Shown piece after piece: positions 51,138 through 58,983 of a DNA stretch of 64,000 nt (within the stretch, counting starts at the first letter, position 1; every line of letters begins with the position of its first letter). A program made the translations under genes and the position numbers. The notes beneath the pieces were generated by a model, which was not told where the DNA came from, searched no databases, and worked only from the letters and a program-made list of their open reading frames with translations. This DNA is from Isosphaeraceae bacterium. Lineage in GTDB: Bacteria; Planctomycetota; Planctomycetia; Isosphaerales; Isosphaeraceae. The stretch is from assembly GCA_021324445.1 (NCBI GenBank), contig JAJPJC010000144.1:1-64000 (forward strand), read 5' to 3'.

Positions 51138-54100
51138 CTAGCCGAGCCGCCAGGTCCCCCAGCAACGAACGACCTCGGCCCAGGCGTGGTGCCTGGCCCG
51201 GCGGAATCGGGGCACGAGGCCCAGCGGATTGGACCAGCCGATCGGGTTGGGACCGTAGATGTACCGCCCATGGTGGACCTGGCGAGCGCCCGGGTTCGGC
51301 GCCAGGAAGCGGCCCACTTCGGGATCATAATAACGCCAGCGGTTGTAAGACAAACCAGTCTCGGGGTCGGCCGATTGCCCGAGCATCCGGAAGGGCGGAT
51401 CGGCCTCGGCGCGGGCGCAATGGACAGTCTGCCGGGCACCGAAGGACCGATATCGGTACCGCGCCACTTCGTGGGCGGCATCATCATAGACCTCGACGAT
51501 CAGGCCGCGCGGGTTGACGTCGTAGTGGAATGTCCGCCCATTTTGATGGTGACCGAGCGGCTGGAACGATCCGGGGAGGAAGAGATAAGCCCGGACCTCC
51601 TCGCCCGCTGTCGACGTCGTCACCTCCATCAGCGGGACATCCCGGTCCCAGTAGTACCGGACGTCCAGGCCCGGGCCGTGCTTGGCGACCCTCCGGCCGA
51701 GGCCGTCATACTCGTATCGATAGAGAGCTCCCTCCGGCAGACTGACCCGCTCGATCAGGCCGCCCAGGCCATGGGTGAAGCTCAGGGCCGCTCGGTCCCG
51801 GGACCGCGCCAGGACCCGCCCGGCGGGATCGTAATCGTATCGGAGCGTATCCCAGGACCGCAACCGCCCTTGCTCGAAGCCGGCGGGCCGGCCGCCGATG
51901 GCCGTGAGGTTCCCATCGAGGTCGTAGCGGAAGGACTCGTGGTCGCCACGATCGCAGCGCCGGCTCAGGAGCCGAGACCCCGGGTCGTAGTCGAAGGTCT
52001 CGGCCCCGTCGCCGAGGGTCTCCGCGCGGGCGATCTCACCGGTCGGGCCGTAGGCGTAGGTCCGCTCCCGCAGGACCGAACCGTCGGGGTGTTGCGTGAC
52101 GACCCGGACGAGCGCATCGTCCTCGTCGTAGGCGAAACAGCGACGGATGCCGTTGGGCAGGACGTGGACCGCCTTCCGGCCATGCGGGTCGCGCTCGAAA
52201 CGGTGGGTCCCGAAGAGGCTGTCGTCGATCTCCAGGAGCTGCCCGCGCAGGTTGTAACGATAACGGGTGACGCGGCCGGTCCGATCGTGGCGGGCCGTCA
52301 CAAGCCCGACGGCGTTGGATTCGTATTCGATCGCGAAGCCGTCCTGAAGTTCGCTCTGGAGGCTGCCGGTCGCGGCGTACTTCCGATCGACGCGATGGCT
52401 GCCGGCCTCGGCGACGGTGCAGCGGCCCGCCAGGTCGTATTGGAAGGCCGCCCTGTGCTCGCCGCTGCGAATCTCGGCGAGCCGCCCGCCGGCGAGATAG
52501 CGCCGGAGCGTGGCCATGCCCCCGCATTCGACGATCGCGGATCGACCCCCTTGATCGTCATACTCGATCGTTTCCACGCGGCCGTCGCCAAAGGTTCGCT
52601 CGACCAGCCGGCCGCGATCGTCGTAGCGGCAGTGTGCGTCCAACCCCGAGGAGGTCCGCGCGGCGATCCGCCGGCGCTCGTCGTCGTAGTCATAGCGGAT
52701 CGAGCGGCCGGTCGGCTCGGTCCACCCCAGGAGGAGCCCGAAGCGATCGCGTTCATATCGCGTCACGTTGCCGGCGAAGTCGACCCGCTCGACGAGATGC
52801 CCTTCGGCGTCGTACCGCCGCCTGGCGGTCGCCTTCCTGGTGGTGCCGATCGTCACCGCCACCAGCCGGCCGGCCCCGTCGTACTGGAGCTGGGTGGCCG
52901 ACCCGGAGGGAAGCTCGATCCGGATGGCGTTGCCCGCGGCGTCGTACTGGACCGCGTGCAGCCGACCCAGGCTGTCTTCGAGTCTCCTCGTGCCGGTACC
53001 GGCGCGGGTCGCGCGGACGGTGTTGCCCAGCGGGGTCACCATCGCCACCAGCCGGCCCTGGGCGTCGAGCTGGAACGACCACTCCGCCCCGGCACCATCG
53101 ACCGAACGGACCACATGGTTGCCGTTCTCATAATCGAACCGGCTCAACGCGCCGGTCGGGTCCGCCGCCTCGACCATCCGGCCCCGATCATCATAGGACC
53201 AACTGCGTGTCTCACCACCGGGTCCGATCGTCTCCACAACGTTCTGGAGGGCGTCGCGCTTGATGACCGTCGGGGGAATCCCGTCGCCGATGACGCTCAT
53301 CGGCCGCCGGCTGTGCAGATAGACGCGCCGGACGACCGAGCCGTCGAAGCGTGTTTCCTCATCCATCACGCTCGGCTCGAGGAACCGCCACACGACGCGC
53401 CGGCCGGCCGCGTCCGTGACGAGGACCGTGCGCCTCCGGTCGTCGTATTGATAGCGGCGCAGCCGGGTGTGTCCATCCTGCCAGGTGGCCAGACAGCGGC
53501 GGCGATCGTCGTACTCGAAGTAAAGTGAACCGCGGAGCCGGTTGGTGCGCCGGACCAGGAGCCCGCCGGAATACTCATAGACCGTCGCCCGGCCCTCGGC
53601 ATCGCGGGCCTGGATCAGGTGTCCCTCCGGGTCGTAGACGTACTGGACCAGCGGCCGGGCCGCCTCGTTGTCTCCCAGGCGGATGGCCTCGATCCGGCCG
53701 GCCGCGCTGGTGGCGAGCTGGATCTTGTGCCCGTGCGTGGTCCTCAGTTGGGCGAGGCGGCCGTCGTGATAACGCAGCCAGACCGAGCTCTGGCCGGTCT
53801 GATCGAACCGGACCATCGGCAATCGCCCGGCGGCGCCGGGGTCGGGGCTGAAGGTCGACCGAGCTCCCCCGGGCTCGTGAAGGGCGAAGCTCCGCCCGCC
53901 GCGCTCGACGACCAGGCCCTCCGCCGGGATCGGCACCACCTGACCGGGCGCGGGGCGCACCAGCGGGATTCGCCGGGCTTGCTCGTCGATCAGGATGAGG
54001 CTCTCGGCGGACTCGACGAGTTGACGGTCGAAGCGGTGACTCCAACCTGGTCCCAAGGCCCCGGCGCCCTCGGACAGGTTGGAGTACCGGCGCGTCCAGA

Positions 54101-54185
54101 CGAAGGGGAGCTCGCCATTGAGATGGAAATCCTCCTCGTCCAGGAGGACCCGGCCCGTTGAGGGCTCGACCTCAACCTCGTCCAT
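51138..54185 (-). CDS. RHS/YD-repeat protein with a short C-terminal tip
   Basis: A 1,015-residue RHS core protein. It opens with DUF6531-like EPSTGRVLLDEEDFHLNGEL and then has many YD repeats (YDPEGHLIQARDAEGRATVY, YDDRGRLVERTFGDGR). Near the end is the RHS core QSADPETGLSYNRWRYYDPE, then NPIGWSNPLGL. In toxin-bearing RHS proteins this motif is followed by a variable toxin domain. Here only about 23 residues follow (VPRFRRARHHAW and on to the stop), so no recognisable toxin is present. It may act as a scaffold or it may have lost its tip. ATG 54185; the gene lies 259 bases after PAAR, beyond an inverted repeat. Confidence 0.88.
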   Translation of the reverse strand: MDEVEVEPSTGRVLLDEEDFHLNGELPFVWTRRYSNLSEGAGALGPGWSHRFDRQLVESAESLILIDEQARRIPLVRPAPGQVVPIPAEGLVVERGGRSFALHEPGGARSTFSPDPGAAGRLPMVRFDQTGQSSVWLRYHDGRLAQLRTTHGHKIQLATSAAGRIEAIRLGDNEAARPLVQYVYDPEGHLIQARDAEGRATVYEYSGGLLVRRTNRLRGSLYFEYDDRRRCLATWQDGHTRLRRYQYDDRRRTVLVTDAAGRRVVWRFLEPSVMDEETRFDGSVVRRVYLHSRRPMSVIGDGIPPTVIKRDALQNVVETIGPGGETRSWSYDDRGRMVEAADPTGALSRFDYENGNHVVRSVDGAGAEWSFQLDAQGRLVAMVTPLGNTVRATRAGTGTRRLEDSLGRLHAVQYDAAGNAIRIELPSGSATQLQYDGAGRLVAVTIGTTRKATARRRYDAEGHLVERVDFAGNVTRYERDRFGLLLGWTEPTGRSIRYDYDDERRRIAARTSSGLDAHCRYDDRGRLVERTFGDGRVETIEYDDQGGRSAIVECGGMATLRRYLAGGRLAEIRSGEHRAAFQYDLAGRCTVAEAGSHRVDRKYAATGSLQSELQDGFAIEYESNAVGLVTARHDRTGRVTRYRYNLRGQLLEIDDSLFGTHRFERDPHGRKAVHVLPNGIRRCFAYDEDDALVRVVTQHPDGSVLRERTYAYGPTGEIARAETLGDGAETFDYDPGSRLLSRRCDRGDHESFRYDLDGNLTAIGGRPAGFEQGRLRSWDTLRYDYDPAGRVLARSRDRAALSFTHGLGGLIERVSLPEGALYRYEYDGLGRRVAKHGPGLDVRYYWDRDVPLMEVTTSTAGEEVRAYLFLPGSFQPLGHHQNGRTFHYDVNPRGLIVEVYDDAAHEVARYRYRSFGARQTVHCARAEADPPFRMLGQSADPETGLSYNRWRYYDPEVGRFLAPNPGARQVHHGRYIYGPNPIGWSNPLGLVPRFRRARHHAWAEVVRCWGTWRLG

Positions 54186-54329
54186 CAGACTGACCTGCCT
54201 TCCCGGGAAGGCCGCGCCACGCCGCAGGCCCTGGATCCTTCCCGGGCTCGCCGACGAAGCCGATCCGATTGGCGCGGGACCTCACAGCTTTAGGATACTC
54301 CGAACGCGGCCATCGGCCACAACCCAAGA

Positions 54330-54403
54330 GGAATGGCAGATTCCAGATTCGCGATCCCAGAGTCTTCCCGATTTGGAATCTGGAATCTGTGATTGGGCAT
54401 TCC
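54330..54403. repeat. Inverted repeat (CAGATTCCAGATTC type) between PAAR and RHS
   Basis: Arms 54337-54350 and 54376-54389 are exact 14-base inverted copies. Outer bases GGAATG (54330-54335) and CATTCC pair as well. The rest of the 259-base gap holds no gene that I can support. Confidence 0.75.
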
Positions 54404-54444
54404 CAGGACGCGCGCAGGGCGCGAAGATCCGACGCAGCGCGACT

Positions 54445-54789
54445 CTAACCCATCGCGATCAGCACGGTGAACTCACCCACGACGATGTTGTTGGGCGGCG
54501 GCAGAGGCACGATCGCGCCGGGCTCCATCACGATGTCCCCGACCCGCGCCGCGGGCTTGCCGCCGAGCAGGCAGATCCCCTCTCCACCGTCGGGGATGGG
54601 GGTCGTGATGCCGACGGCGTGTGGGGAACCGGAGCAGACCGGCGGCGGTGCGTTGGGGATCGGGCAGGTGTGCTGGCCGGTGATCTGCCAGGCGGGCACG
54701 CAGCCGATCAGGACCGTGGGACAGGGCGCCCCCAACAAGGGAGGGCCGTGTGTCGTTGCGTCGCCGAGCCGAGCCGCGGGTTTGCCCAT
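54445..54789 (-). CDS. PAAR-domain spike-tip protein
   Basis: A 114-residue protein with the PAAR motif twice, at the start (GKPAARLGDATTHGPP) and near the end (GGKPAARVGDIVMEPG). In contractile injection systems it forms the conical Zn-holding tip on VgrG and can carry effectors. Cys and His are spread along the chain (ALGAPCPTV, GQHTCPIP, PVCSGSPHAV). ATG 54789 with AAGAGGA further upstream. It is 17 bases after VgrG, so the two form an operon. Confidence 0.92.
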   Translation of the reverse strand: MGKPAARLGDATTHGPPLLGAPCPTVLIGCVPAWQITGQHTCPIPNAPPPVCSGSPHAVGITTPIPDGGEGICLLGGKPAARVGDIVMEPGAIVPLPPPNNIVVGEFTVLIAMG

Positions 54790-54806
54790 GATTCGCTTTG
54801 ATCCTC

Positions 54807-56960
54807 TTAATTGACCTTCACCAGTGCGCCTTTGATTGTATTGATGCCGCTGGCCTCGACATTGACCAGCGCTCCCGAGACCTTGTTAATCGCATCAGCC
54901 TGCGAGGTGATCTGGGGGCCCTGGAGCTGCACCTTGGCATTCCCCTGGATCGAGATCGAGGACCCCGAAATCGTGATCGTCCCGTCGCTCTTCATCGAGA
55001 TGCTGGCCGCTCCCGTCGTGATCGTGATCGAGTTGTTGGCCGTGATCGACAGGTTCTGGCTCACGCTGAGGGAGTCGCTCTTGCCCACGCTGACCGTGCG
55101 CCCGCCCGAGATGGTGATGCTCTCGTCCTTGCTCACGTTCTCGGTGCGATTGCCCTGGATGGTGATCGACTCGTCCTTCTGCACCGTCTCGGTGCGATTG
55201 CCCTGGATGGTGATCGACTCGTCCTTCTGCACCGTCTCGGTGCGATTGCCCTGGATGGTGATCGACTCGTCCTTCTGCACCGTCTCCGTCCGGTTGTTCT
55301 TGATCGTGATCGTCTCGTTGTTGTCGACGGTCTCGGTCCGGTCGTGCTTGACGTGCGTGGTCTCATCGTGGTCGATCGTCTTGGTGCGGTCGTGGCCGAC
55401 CGTGTGGCTCTCGTCGTTCTCGACCTCGATGGTCTGGTCCTTCTCGGCGTGGATGTACAGCAGCTCGGAGCCTTTCTTGTCCTCGAACATGATCTCGTTG
55501 AAGTTGCCGGTGCCCCCTTGCTTGGTGCTTCGGCTGATGATGGTGCTCTGAGTCATCTGGGCTGGGCCGTGCGGCGGCATCTGCTCGGCGTTGTAGACCC
55601 GCCCGGTGATGATCGGGCGATCCGGATCCCCTTCGAGGAAGTCGACGATGACTTCCTGGCCGATCCGGGGGTGGAAGAGGGTCCCCCAGCCCTTGCCGGC
55701 CCAGACCTCGGCGACGCGAATCCAGCACGAGCTGTTCTGGTCGTTCTTCCCCAGGCGGTCCCAGAAGAACTGCACCTTGACCCGGCAGTAGTCGTCGATG
55801 TAAATTTCTTCTCCCGAAGGCCCGACGACCACGGCGGTCTGCACGCCCTGCACGATCGGCTTGGGGGTGATCCGTTCCGGGCGGAAGACGACGGAAGCGG
55901 GGATGCAGGTGAAGGCGTTGCTGTACTGGCCCCCGACCGTGCTCGTTCCATAGCTGGGCTCGCTGGCCGAGTGCTGGATCGAGGTGATCATGTAGGTCGC
56001 ATTCTCGGCGTCCACCTCGTGCCCTTCGAGCTGGAATTTGCCGCAGGTCGTGAAGCTCCTGCACCGGCTCGTCCCGGTCACGACCTCATAGCCGGCCTCG
56101 AGTTCCTCCATCCGGACCTTGGTGATCGGATCCCCCACCGCCGTGGTGGGGTACGTGCCCGGGTAGTCGAAGAGCTCGTACTTCTTGGCCACATCCAGGG
56201 GGACCACCGTGGTGGTCGTGGTCTGGAGGTTGTTGCTGGGCGTCTGGAAGTTGTAATCGGTCCGCGTCCACTTGCCCGGACGGAGCTCGAAATGATGCTC
56301 CCAGGTCAGGACCTGGTTCGCGGCGGCCATCTTCGCCTCGAAGAACTTGACGGGGCTCTCGGGGACGTCCTGGTAGGCAGACGTGGAGTCGGCCAGGACC
56401 ATGATGTGCTTGCCCGGTGGCTCGCTGAATTCGTGGCGGAAGAAATAGAAGATCCCCTCGTGCTCCATCAGCCGCGAGATGAAGTTGAACGCGGTCTCGC
56501 GGTACTGCACGCAGTATTCCCACTGGGCGTAGGAGCCCGTGAGGTTGCTGACGTCGAAGTCGCTGAATCCGTACGCGCCGAAGATGGCCTTGATGATGTC
56601 GGGGGTCGTCTGGTTCTGGAAGATGCGGCAGTCGGTGGTGCGGGTGAGGAACCAGGTCCAGGGGACGACCTCGGCGCGGTAGGTCCGCAGCCCGAGCCGA
56701 TTCACGCCGCCGGCGACGAACTTGCTGACGACCCCGTTGAAGTAGCGGGGCGACTCCTCGTTGTGGGCCACGCTCCAGGTGACCGGCTGGCCGATGATGT
56801 CCTGGGCGGCGATCGTCTCGGTCTCGGAGGCCAGCTCGAGGTAATAGGTGAACAGCCGGGAGATCGACTCCTTCCCCGAGAAGCCCAGCAAAAGCAGGAC
56901 ATCCTGACCGAGGCTCGAGGTGATCCAGAGACCGCGCTGCTGTTCCGTGAACGTGGCCAT
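54807..56960 (-). CDS. vgrG: VgrG spike protein (type VI-like)
   Basis: A 717-residue spike protein. The gp27-like N-terminus has SGKESISRLFTYYLEL and YRAEVVPWTWFLTRT with YRETAFNFISRLMEHEGI. The gp5-like OB fold has FWDRLGKNDQNSSCWIRVAE and FHPRIGQEVIVDFLEGDPDR. A beta-helix needle follows in which a 16-residue repeat (ETVQKDESITIQGNRT) recurs, three copies being nearly identical. The end is GALVKVN, with no evolved effector domain. It pierces the target with PAAR at its tip. ATG 56960 lies in a poorly defined ribosome context. VgrG is the anchor that links the cargo genes of this operon. Confidence 0.95.
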   Translation of the reverse strand: MATFTEQQRGLWITSSLGQDVLLLLGFSGKESISRLFTYYLELASETETIAAQDIIGQPVTWSVAHNEESPRYFNGVVSKFVAGGVNRLGLRTYRAEVVPWTWFLTRTTDCRIFQNQTTPDIIKAIFGAYGFSDFDVSNLTGSYAQWEYCVQYRETAFNFISRLMEHEGIFYFFRHEFSEPPGKHIMVLADSTSAYQDVPESPVKFFEAKMAAANQVLTWEHHFELRPGKWTRTDYNFQTPSNNLQTTTTTVVPLDVAKKYELFDYPGTYPTTAVGDPITKVRMEELEAGYEVVTGTSRCRSFTTCGKFQLEGHEVDAENATYMITSIQHSASEPSYGTSTVGGQYSNAFTCIPASVVFRPERITPKPIVQGVQTAVVVGPSGEEIYIDDYCRVKVQFFWDRLGKNDQNSSCWIRVAEVWAGKGWGTLFHPRIGQEVIVDFLEGDPDRPIITGRVYNAEQMPPHGPAQMTQSTIISRSTKQGGTGNFNEIMFEDKKGSELLYIHAEKDQTIEVENDESHTVGHDRTKTIDHDETTHVKHDRTETVDNNETITIKNNRTETVQKDESITIQGNRTETVQKDESITIQGNRTETVQKDESITIQGNRTENVSKDESITISGGRTVSVGKSDSLSVSQNLSITANNSITITTGAASISMKSDGTITISGSSISIQGNAKVQLQGPQITSQADAINKVSGALVNVEASGINTIKGALVKVN
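55141..55284. repeat. Three tandem 48-base repeats inside vgrG
   Basis: Units 55141-55188, 55189-55236 and 55237-55284 are identical or nearly so. Three more diverged units of the same length follow (55285-55428). They encode the 16-residue needle repeat. Identity at the DNA level suggests recent tandem duplication and possible length variation. Confidence 0.9.
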
Positions 56961-57169
56961 GTGAACCTGCCGTCGCGTCCAAACCTGTGGAAGTAGCCAA
57001 GCCTGTATAGCGGATCCCCGGGGCCGAAGCAAGTCTCCCCGGACCTCGCCCCTTGCGGAACTCTAGAACGTCTACTGGCTCGCAGGGGTGTCGTGACCTG
57101 CGCCGCGGGCCCGATGCGGCGGGATGCGGAGCGGTCCGGGCAGGAGTGGCCCGGGTTGGGTCCAGTCCC

Positions 57170-58099
57170 TCACGCCTTGCACGAGACGTAGCCGTAGTAA
57201 TTCTGGAGCCACTGCTTGAGGGTCAGCTTCGAGACCGGGTTGCGGCCGGGCTGGGGCACGGCGTACTGGCCGTTGCCCCAGGAGAAGACCTGGAACTGAA
57301 CCGAGCCGTCCGGGTCGAACGTGATGCTGGAATTCAGGACGACCCAATGGTTGGCGCACGTGAAGATCTGGCGGACGGCGCCCCGAGTCGCGGGGGACTC
57401 GGCAATCCCTTTCATGTCGATCAGCAGGCAGACCTCGGCGCCGTCGCGCTTCCGCTGGGCGGCATCACGGAAGTTCTTCTCACCCTTGGTCAAGTAGAGG
57501 TTTGTCTCGTTGAAGACGTTCCGGAAGCCGACGCGTTCCAGCCAGCCCGCCAGTGTCGCCGGCAGCGTGATCCCGGCCGCCTCGTCCGAGGTGTTGCTGT
57601 ACTGGAGGAGGGCGTTCTCCGAATCGCGGACGCCGGCCAGCGCGACCCAGTCGGCCGGGTCGATCTTGCCGAAGGGGTCGAAGTTCCGGCAGCCCTTGCT
57701 GGGTTCGATGGTCAGGCGGTTGATCTTGGCCCTGCCAAACTCGTAGAGGTCCGCGACAAACTTGTAGTAGACCGCGGGCCAGTGCTTGGCGACGAGGAAC
57801 ATCAGCGCGGCCGGTCCGCAGAGGCTGGAGACGCTCTGGTCGATCTTCGAGGGGTCCTCCATCCGCTGCCGCGCCGAGAGGTAGAGCTCGTCCCGGCGGA
57901 TGTGCGGGAAGGCGGCCGTCCCCTGGTGCGCGCCGGACAGGCCACTGGGGCCGGGGCTCGACACCAGGCCCAGGGAGAATCCACCGGGGATGACCGTCCC
58001 GTTGCCGCCTCCCACCGGATGAAGGTCAGGCGCGCCGGCCTCCACGCGGCTGTGGTCCAGGCCGATCGGCCCGGGAATGCGAAACGTTGGCTGCGACAT
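57170..58099 (-). CDS. Candidate papain-like Cys/His effector
   Basis: A 309-residue protein upstream of vgrG. The core is SVSSLCGPAALMFLVAKHW with Cys94, and TCANHWVVLNSS with His251. Possible third residues follow (FDPDGSVQFQVFSWGNG). The Ser-x-Cys-Gly-Pro-Ala and His-Trp-Val-Val-Leu pattern is that of a papain-like fold, as in amidase or peptidase toxins. No signal peptide and no immunity gene were seen. ATG 58099 has GAGGGG upstream; a much longer frame upstream runs through a microsatellite and is not trusted. Being first in the vgrG operon makes it a cargo candidate; activity is inference. Confidence 0.65.
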   Translation of the reverse strand: MSQPTFRIPGPIGLDHSRVEAGAPDLHPVGGGNGTVIPGGFSLGLVSSPGPSGLSGAHQGTAAFPHIRRDELYLSARQRMEDPSKIDQSVSSLCGPAALMFLVAKHWPAVYYKFVADLYEFGRAKINRLTIEPSKGCRNFDPFGKIDPADWVALAGVRDSENALLQYSNTSDEAAGITLPATLAGWLERVGFRNVFNETNLYLTKGEKNFRDAAQRKRDGAEVCLLIDMKGIAESPATRGAVRQIFTCANHWVVLNSSITFDPDGSVQFQVFSWGNGQYAVPQPGRNPVSKLTLKQWLQNYYGYVSCKA

Positions 58100-58236
58100 G
58101 CCGAGCCCCTCCACTCGATCGACCGGGCGAGTCCCCGAAACGAAGCGAATCCGATCGGATCGGATCCGGACCCGTCCGGCAACAGCGGTACGGCCCACGG
58201 GAGGCCGGCGTGACCACCGCCGTGCGGCTCGGGCAT

Positions 58237-58281
58237 GCGACACGACGCGACACGACGCGACGCGACGCGACGCGACGCGAC
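58237..58281. repeat. Pentanucleotide microsatellite (nine RCGAC units)
   Basis: Nine tandem five-base units, GCGAC or ACGAC, with no indels. They lie 138-182 bases upstream of the effector start in the 480-base gap 58100-58581. The rest of this gap has no gene that I can support. Confidence 0.85.
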
Positions 58282-58581
58282 GCCCGCGCGGGATGCTCCA
58301 TGGTATCCGACTCCCCGCGATCCGGAAAGCGGCGGATCGCCATGAGCGGGTGGAGGACAGCATTCAGGAGCCTCGCCCTCTTCGGAGGGACGGCGTGCCT
58401 TGCGGGTGCCAGGGCCGGGCTGGATGACGCTTAAGTCATCGAAGGCACACGGCGTCAGCCGCCGGTGAGGAGTCCAGGCGACGATCGAGCGTTGGCAACG
58501 CCGGCGCAGGCCCGTTCGTACTCCGCGCGCCGGTTGCCCCTGCCGGTGCCCGGAGCACGTCGCGGCCGGGAGGCCCGGGAA

Positions 58582-58815
58582 ATGAGCGAAGCCGATGGCG
58601 AGGGACCCCGGATCTACACCCCCGAGCAGATCGCCGCGCGGGCCGGGGGGATCAGCGTCAAGAGCCTCAGCGCATGGATCCGCGACCGCGGCCTGGAGAC
58701 CACGACCCTGGGGTACGCCCAGCCCTCGCGCAAGGGAGGACCCCGGCGCCGTCTCTGGGGCATGACCGACGCGCAGCTCGAAGTGCTCCTGGCCTCGAGG
58801 CGGCGTCGGCCCTGA
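58582..58815 (+). CDS. Small HTH-like DNA-binding protein
   Basis: A 77-residue protein. IYTPEQIAARAGGISVKSLS resembles a helix-turn-helix and WIRDRGLETTTLG a recognition or wing region. The rest is basic (RKGGPRRRLWG), ending with a C-terminal helix. ATG 58582 has GGGAGG 8 bases ahead. It looks like an excisionase/MerR-type regulator, but the family is not certain. It sits upstream of the GH5 gene on the same strand. Confidence 0.6.
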   Translation: MSEADGEGPRIYTPEQIAARAGGISVKSLSAWIRDRGLETTTLGYAQPSRKGGPRRRLWGMTDAQLEVLLASRRRRP

Positions 58816-58983
58816 GCCGGCCACGGGAGGATTCGCCACTCGGGCCTGGGAATTGGGCTTCCGCTTGCTGCGGTTCCAGGTTATGTGTTATCGCCGCCCG
58901 CCCGCCCGGGGCGGCTCCTGGAGGCAGGAGGAATCGAACCAGCGCGGTGCGGAGACCTGGGGCGGGGACCGGGGACGCGGCCT

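Noticed and set aside
51186-53528. Plus-strand open frame of about 780 codons
   Set aside because: Antisense to the RHS gene; the repeated Val/Pro/Arg pattern reflects the YD repeats read backwards.
55141-55428. Regular 48-base repeats that could suggest a CRISPR array
   Set aside because: The units are directly adjacent without spacers and lie in frame inside vgrG.
48853-58099. A full type VI secretion system
   Set aside because: Only spike and cargo-type genes are present; no sheath, tube, baseplate or ATPase gene was found in the window.
58100-58363. N-terminal extension of the effector through the microsatellite
   Set aside because: Extension residues are low-complexity Arg/Ser/Val and the ATG at 58099 has a good ribosome site.
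58077-58434. Plus-strand open frames across the RCGAC microsatellite
   Set aside because: The proteins would be Arg/Asp/Thr repeats from the microsatellite with no ribosome site.
58919-58940. tRNA or tmRNA 3' end-like string on the minus strand (GGTTCGATTCC context)
   Set aside because: The five bases on each side of the T-loop do not pair, no acceptor stem or CCA follows, and no integrase is nearby. Chance match; an attachment site is not supported.
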